The notes under the pieces: generated by a model
The model's input: the letters and a program-made list of their open reading frames with translations, nothing else
Told to the model about the DNA's origin: nothing
Databases searched by the model: none
Assembly: GCA_032622095.1 (NCBI GenBank)
Contig: CP136061.1
Location: 130,460,754-130,524,753 of the forward strand
Origin: Siphonodentalium dalli
Taxonomy: Eukaryota; Mollusca; Scaphopoda; Gadilida; Siphonodentaliidae
Reading direction: 5' to 3'
Length of the DNA: 64,000 nt
Part shown: positions 58,282 to 64,000 of the stretch, piece after piece
How positions within the stretch are numbered: the stretch's first letter is position 1
Layout: the number at the start of each line of letters is the position of its first letter
Position numbers and translations under genes: made by a program

Positions 58282-59488
58282 TAGTCCAAGTCTTCTCGTA
58301 CTAAAACCAGCTAAGATATTGGTATGGCGAGATGCTGGATTTTAGTCCGAGGTCGTCCCGTATAGTCTCTTGTGACACGACTTACGCCCAAGGTTAGTGG
58401 CGGGAATTTGTTGTGTATTTTACTCGATTTACCTAGCAAATCAATACGTGATGCTATATACATCGAAAAGAGTGACATCTTGTGGTCATAATGGTGTATA
58501 ATAATCTAACTTTAATGTTAAATTACACATAGAATATACCGGTTGATTGCCACAAACATCGCTTATTTTCTGTTTGTTTACGTATTAACTGAAAGCCGAA
58601 CTGGTCCGAATAACTTCGGCATAATCCGGAGTTTGTTCTGGATATTCTAGTTTCCGTTTCTATATATAGCGCGGGGTTTTCCGAACAAAATGGCGAAAAC
58701 CGATCGCCCCAAAGTCCAGTTTCCTATGTGCTTTGAGAACAATTCCCGCACTAAAAACTTAATGACATAATGGAGGATCAGAACGGTAGTTTTGTTGACA
58801 ATTTTCGCAAGCAACTTGTCAAAATTGGAGCAAATTAGAACTCTTGTGTCTGACTTGCCATGCGTGTGATTTTCATCCATGTGCAGTTTGACTTTTGTGT
58901 TGATAAAATAATCGGAGAACCGAATCACACAGTTTCGAAATATAGTTCTTCAGTTTTAGTGGGACTTTTCAAACTTAAGGTTCAAAATTTATACAAATTT
59001 TGTTTTCGTAATTTATTTAATGTATTGCATTTATATCTTCAATGTTTAATTAATCTATTTATTTCTTATTTATTGACACACATAATTACGATTACAATGG
59101 AGAATTCATCGTAATTTGCGTTGTTAGTCGAAAATCTACGGAATATTTTCAACGGAAAATGCCGAACACAGTTCGCGAGGTCAACTGAGTTCGCATACTT
59201 TAAAAATTTTTTAAACATTGCGGTAAATGTCTCTTTTCGCATTAAATTACCGCTTTCGATTCACAACTGATGTGGGTTTCAGATCAAATAGCATGTCTTC
59301 TGCGGAAAATATCCGTTTATTGTCGCAATTGTGATATTTTATTTCATATAATTGTGGTTTTATTTGAGCGGGTCATTAACGCTTAACTCGACGTGTCATA
59401 AGAAGCTATGCGCGCGATCTCGGACTAAAATCCAGCATCTCGCCATACCAATATCTTAGCTGGTTTTAGTACGAGAAGACTTGGACTA
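58282..59488. mobile_element. MULE-like element: perfect 70-bp TIRs, 9-bp TSD
   Basis: 58282-58351 and 59419-59488 are perfect inverted copies beginning TAGTCCAAGTCTTCTCGTAC. The 9-bp direct repeat GGAAATTAT flanks both sides (58273-58281 and 59489-59497) without mismatch, so the insertion is recent. The 1.07-kb interior has no transposase; small frames at 58647-59114 lack domains. TSD length suggests a Mutator-type transposase acting in trans, but hAT-like 8-bp TSDs are near enough that the superfamily is provisional. Confidence 0.9.
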
Positions 59489-59731
59489 GGAAATTATGTG
59501 CGCGGTGTTTTGATCCAGTGCACACTCAGCACTGGATATATCATGTCCCATTTGGGACAATGAATTAAAAGTACAGCAAATTGTGGCTGAGGATCAACTT
59601 TCTTATCCAGAAGCTCGGAAAATTACTGGGCCAGTAATTTGTCATCGCATATTTGCTGCGGTTTTGTCGGTAAGGAAACGTGTTAACCCTTTTATAACTG
59701 GAGCTTCCTGAAATTTTGCGAAAACCCTGTG

Positions 59732-59786
59732 CCAATGCATTCTCTTATATATGCGAGCCCTCGCATATATAAGAGGATGCATTGGC
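59732..59786. repeat. Hairpin 1 of a twin pair
   Basis: CCAATGCATTCTCTTATATA pairs with TATATAAGAGGATGCATTGG; the apex is GCGAGCCCTCGC. Confidence 0.92.
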
Positions 59787-59812
59787 CTAATACTATTTAT
59801 CATGACATTGTA

Positions 59813-59881
59813 AGCCAGTGCATTCTCTTATATATGCGAGGCTCCCTATGGGAGACTCGCACATATAAAAGAATGCACTGG
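59813..59881. repeat. Hairpin 2 of a twin pair, with apex insertion
   Basis: Same arms as hairpin 1 (CCAGTGCATTCTCTTATATA and AAAGAATGCACTGG) but the apex carries GCTCCCTATGGGAGA, itself palindromic. Confidence 0.92.
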
Positions 59882-60010
59882 TATATGGTCTTTAATGCTG
59901 CACCAGCGCAGCTCCCGTCACGAAAGTGTTAATGCCAACACTCAAACGGCTTCAAAACAATCACAAAAACTCTCTTAACATTAATTATGACTGCCAGTAA
60001 CTAAGTGAGG

Positions 60011-61811
60011 AGGTAGCACGTTAGTCCGAGGGTTCAATAGTCCGAGGGTTCAATAGTCCGAGGGTTCAATAGTCCGAGGAATCGATAGTCCGATGGTTCA
60101 ACGGTCCGGGGGTTCAATAATCCGAGGGTCCCATAGAAGTCACGTGACAGCGGGGTTTTGGGTCACACTCCAAATTTTGGTCAACATTTTCAACAGCTGG
60201 AACAGGGGGGGGGGGGGGGGTCGTGAGAAAAATTACACATACAGGGCCCAAAATTTTTTTTACAGCCCTTTTGCTACCCACCCACCCTTTTTGTGCAAAT
60301 TTTTTTTTTTGTTCCGTCTGATTTTTTTGGACCCACCCCCTAAAATAAGAACAAAATCATTTTAAATCTATTCAAGACCAAATCAAACAGAATCAAAGGC
60401 AAGTTTTAAATTGGTCCATTTCTGGCAGATTCCAAGTGTTCAAACAATTGAAAAACTATAAAAGATTATGATGTTGTTTTCGACATTGAAAAATACTTTT
60501 TGAAATAAAAAGTGTTTTATTCTACAGTATGCACAGATATTGTGAGGTAATATTTATAGTGCCAATAAGCCAACATTGTGTTTAATTTTTACATAAATAG
60601 TCCAGTTACTAATTAATTACTTCTTCACTGTTGTTCCCAAAAAGGTGCCACCAACCATCATATCTTATAGCCATACCTGCAATGACAGTTATATAGTATA
60701 TAAGTATCACTCTTTGGAGCCAAATAAACAGGCTGGCATGTTTATTTTTTAATTTGAGGCATTTTGTTAGCCAGCACTCTGCAGCACTAGTATTATTTGG
60801 TCATTAGACATGCCAGAGTGAAAATGCCAGCACTATCAGCCACTATTCAATATTAATTTGAGGTGAAATGCAAACCAGCACTCCTATTCAGTCATCACTT
60901 TTATTTGGCACCAGAGAGTGCTTTATCTTATACCTACATATGTGCTTAAGTGTTGGTTACGGTCATAATCTATGTTAGAACACATTTATTAGTGAAAAAA
61001 TTTGCACAAACACTTTTTTTCAGGCCTCTGAGATGCACCCACCCCGCCCGGTATAGGTATGTTTTTGGAAGATCTCCCCTGTATTACTTATATCTTATAC
61101 CTACCCTGTTCCTAAGTGTCTGTAAAGGCCATAACCTGCCTTAGAACACAATTATTAATGAATATATTTGAAAACAACTTAAAACAAGGGCAAAATGTGA
61201 ATAGAATTTTTTTTGCACAAACTCATTTTTTCGGGCCTCTTCGGACCCACCCACCCCGGCCCTGTATGATAAAACTTTTGTGCGACCCCCCCCCCTGGCT
61301 GGAAGGCAATATTTCAGGGTTGTAGAATGACAAATACAGATTGCACATATTCACGTATGAAAGCTCAAATATAGATTGCAGTGATCATGCATTTCACCTT
61401 TGTGAATGTGTATAAATTATACGAAAATAATGACTTACGACATTTCTAACATTTGAAAATGTCGCTTTCTAGCGGTATAGAGTTCCAATATATGCCACCA
61501 ACATCATTGTTCCATTGTTAATCTCGCGTTTCATGTGCATGATTCTTGTTAAAGTTCACGCTAAATGAAATTAACTTATGAGAAAGCAAAGAAGCATCTC
61601 ACAGATCACTATAGTCGACGCCATTTTGCCTCCCTTGTCACTCATAATTGGAAAAGCGTGGCGACTTGTAATTGTAAAAGGCAACCACAGATGGCAGACT
61701 ATTGAACCCTCGGACTATTGAACACTATGACTATCGAACCCTCGGACTATTGAACACTCGGACTATTGAACACTCGGACTACTGAACCATCGGACTAACG
61801 AACTGTAACCC
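60011..61811. mobile_element. 1.8-kb element with repeat-built TIRs and a 9-10-bp TSD
   Basis: The left end (60011-60131) is a row of seven or eight TAGTCCGAGGGTTCAA units; the right end (61696-61811) is a row of inverted units, TTGAACCCTCGGACTA. Outermost bases are related (GTTAGTCCGA on both sides). CTAAGTGAGG occurs at 60001-60010 and 61812-61821, a direct repeat fitting a 9-10-bp target duplication. The interior has a ~200-bp duplication (TTAGAACACA near 60975 and 61140, TTTGCACAAAC near 61000 and 61212) and no transposase. Likely a non-autonomous MULE-type element. Confidence 0.82.
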
Positions 61812-61876
61812 CTAAGTGAGGTTGTCATTTGAGTTTGAAACGTTCAACACGATGGTTGAATAACTATGGAAAGCCA

Positions 61877-62336
61877 AATTTAAGCGCAATAAGGAATATT
61901 CTTATTGCGCTTAAGCGCAATTAGATCCTCCCTTATTGCACTTAAGCGCAATTACATCATTATTGCGCTTAAGCGCAATTAAAATCTCGCTCATGAGATC
62001 ACCCCTCTGCAAATAGTAAAATTATCCTATATTGTCTCCACCCATTGTACCATGGACTACACCATTTGAATTATAGGGAGTTTATGTAATGTGACTAATT
62101 GCGCTTAAGCGCAATAAGGAATATTCCTTATTGTGCTTAAGCGCAATTAGCTCATATTGCGCTTAAGTGCAATAACAGATTCCTTATTGTACTTAAGCGC
62201 AAATAGCTATTCCTTATTGCGCCTAAGTGTAATTAAATATTTCCTTATTGCGCTTTAAAAGCGCAATTATATATTGCATTATTGTGTTAAGCGCAATTAG
62301 AGATTCCTTATTGCATGCGCTTAAGCTCAGTTATTT
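61877..62336. repeat. Field of TTGCGCTTAAGCGCAA palindromes
   Basis: About ten palindromes centred on CTTAAG with GCGCAATAAGGAAT or GCGCAATTAG flanks, many perfect over 16-20 bp (for example 61914-61931). They come in two clusters (61877-61985 and 62095-62336) separated by ~110 bases of unrelated sequence. Decayed members replace GCGC by GTAC or GTGC. Confidence 0.88.
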
Positions 62337-62842
62337 ATTAAATGTCAATTTGGCTTCCCATAAATAATACGTTTAGGTTTGAAAGACACACGTAACAGTA
62401 TTTGTGTTGAAGCTTCCGTTTGGGTGAGAGACGATCTTCGTTGTCACCTACTCGACCGGAAACTTGGCGCATCGATAAAGGTTCATGCCAGATTAATTAT
62501 TTTTATTACACTCCTATATATGTGCGATTTCCATTGACAACGCCGTTGATTAAAAATGGTAATGTCACTAGTGAATTATGTCATTTCTCGTGGCGTCATT
62601 GACGTTACGTCGCTTACTGATCTAGACTGAATTTTTGATGGTTGATCTTTCTGCACATCGAGACTTTCATGCATTAATTCTGCGTGTTTTAATCATATTT
62701 GGAATCCAAATTGATGCAGAAGTGTTATGTTAAAAACATATTATGGACTTGTTCGAGTTCGTGAAACTGATAAGTTAGTATTCAGGCGATATGCCAACCT
62801 GGAGAATGTAGCATTCTACTAACATCTCGAAATTTTCGGGTA
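62337..62842. other. Intergenic, no gene seen
   Basis: Unassigned sequence. Confidence 0.4.
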
Positions 62843-62970
62843 AGGTTCTCTATTCCGAAGGTTCTCTATTCCGAAGGTTCGCTATTCCGATGGTTCATTA
62901 TTCCGAAGGTCCCCTATTCCGAAGGTTCATTATTCCGAAGGTTCGCTATTCCGAAGGTTTTCTATTCTGG
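62843..62970. repeat. Tandem TATTCCGAAGGTTC array (one end of an element?)
   Basis: Eight or nine ~15-bp units, GGTTCNCTATTCCGAA. The wording parallels the TAGTCCGAGGGTTCAA units of the 60.0-61.8 kb element. No inverted partner is found up to 64000, so the other end may lie beyond the window or be lost. Confidence 0.8.
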
Positions 62971-64000
62971 GCGTATTTAAATAGAAATGAATCAAAATTT
63001 GCACCCCACCACAAAAACAACACGAGGAATGAAAAATACGATTACGCTAGTATTCATATATAGTACATTTATACATCCACTTCTAACTCCCAAATTGTCC
63101 TAGATATCGGTTATTAATAGCAAGAAAAGAGTATCAGTTTATCGTTCATTATGGAAAGTTAAAAACACGATGACTGAAATAACTACATGTAAGAGATATA
63201 GTTTTTCCGAACTGGCAATCTGTATTTGAAAAAAAAAAATCAACATTCAAGGCCCACTTAATTTTCGAACCCCCATGCAGATCACATATATAAAAATATA
63301 CCACTATATATACCATTTGAAATATGAAGCTCTCTAACACTGTATTCTCAGCTTATCCGGTGCAATAAACTGATAACATGTTGTTTTTGTTGAGTTAACG
63401 CAGGGTTAACGACTTGTTTTTATGCTTAAGGTTCATCTGGTTTTGTTGCGCAAAGTAAAGTATATTATTTTCAATGGAGGGGGGTAACTCTATATATTAA
63501 AGATAATGTTATTCCCCTTCAATTGAAAATACATTAGGCTGAATTCTGTTGCATTCTGAGAGCCATGACATATAACTGGGGAATCTTTTTATGATTTAAG
63601 ATGTTTTCTATTTCTCTATAGGGGCATCTTCTGATACAGACGTTTTGAATGGTGATGAACTATATATAGTGTTTTAATAATATTTTATGGCACAGATTGT
63701 GTTTAAAACCTGATATCAAGGCACTATAAAAAATAGCCGATGACTCGAAAATTAAGTGGGCCTTACAATTCAATACAAATTCACAATTGCAGTTAGGTTC
63801 AACTCATACCCGTCTATTCAACGACATTCTGCTTCGTAGTATTCATTAAGAGTTATAGTCCCACTGTTTTAATCCCGCCTTTAGTTGGCGTATTGTTGCC
63901 TGTAATATTATTGAGATAAACGTCATACGCGATGACATTAAATCGCATGGAAATAGCAATTGTGTGGGCTGCCTGACGTGAATATGTATTGGAAAATAAC
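62971..64000. other. Intergenic, no gene seen
   Basis: CCCACTTAATTTTCGA at 63254 and TCGAAAATTAAGTGGG at 63747 form a 16-bp inverted pair about 490 bp apart, hinting at another inverted-repeat element. Otherwise nothing is assignable. Confidence 0.45.

Larger units (their letters stand above)
59489..60000. other. Intergenic; twin hairpins listed separately
   Basis: Apart from the two hairpins, no gene or RNA is seen. Confidence 0.45.

Overview
The window looks like animal nuclear DNA, most likely from a marine invertebrate. It is AT-rich and intron-bearing and holds one GT-AG spliced rhodopsin-class receptor gene. It also holds degraded LINEs, a Penelope-like retroelement, Helitron-type repeats and many inverted-repeat DNA elements. 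Nothing in it is bacterial or viral, and the species cannot be named from sequence alone.

The only convincing host gene is a minus-strand G-protein-coupled receptor in two coding exons. Exon 1 (54349/54283-54031) carries the N-terminus, TM1 and TM2 and ends at a GTGAGT donor in phase 1. Exon 2 (16216-15480) follows a pyrimidine-rich acceptor in the matching phase and carries TM3 to TM7 and the tail. Joined, they give about 329 residues (or 351 from an earlier ATG). It most resembles the invertebrate melatonin-like/GPR84-like receptors. On this reading the 37.8 kb between the exons is one intron, and most of the window's mobile DNA lies inside it.

Layout. 1-15 kb (downstream of the receptor gene): a 384-bp element with repeat-built terminal inverted repeats (2736-3119), a two-copy Helitron concatemer (5225-7707), a tRNA-like sequence (7971-8043), a 25-bp-TIR MITE (8674-9565), a 10.7-11.3 kb inverted repeat and 13-15 kb duplications. 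15.3-16.2 kb: receptor exon 2. 16.2-54.0 kb (intron): palindrome clusters, a decayed multicopy protein gene interrupted by a GAGATATCTC palindrome array (18.2-22.4), a LINE remnant (22.5-23.5), a 4.6-kb foldback structure (23.7-28.4), an inverted-repeat element around an integrase fragment (28.9-30.7), a second decayed member of the same multicopy family on the other strand (31.8-34.4), a Penelope-like element (39.9-42.1), two opposed Helitron concatemers (42.3-48.3), LINE pieces (48.6-49.1, 51.6-52.9) and several snap-back hairpins. 54.0-54.4 kb: receptor exon 1. 55-64 kb: tandem repeats, a MULE-like element with perfect 70-bp TIRs and a 9-bp target duplication (58282-59488), an element with repeat-built TIRs and its own 9-bp duplication (60011-61811), a TTAAGCGCAA palindrome field (61.9-62.3) and one end of another repeat-built element (62.84-62.97).

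Apart from the receptor, the coding sequences are broken. The window's main interest is structural: repeated, independent cases of palindromes, repeat-built inverted termini and head-to-tail element chains. Similarity calls rest on recognising motifs, not on database searches.
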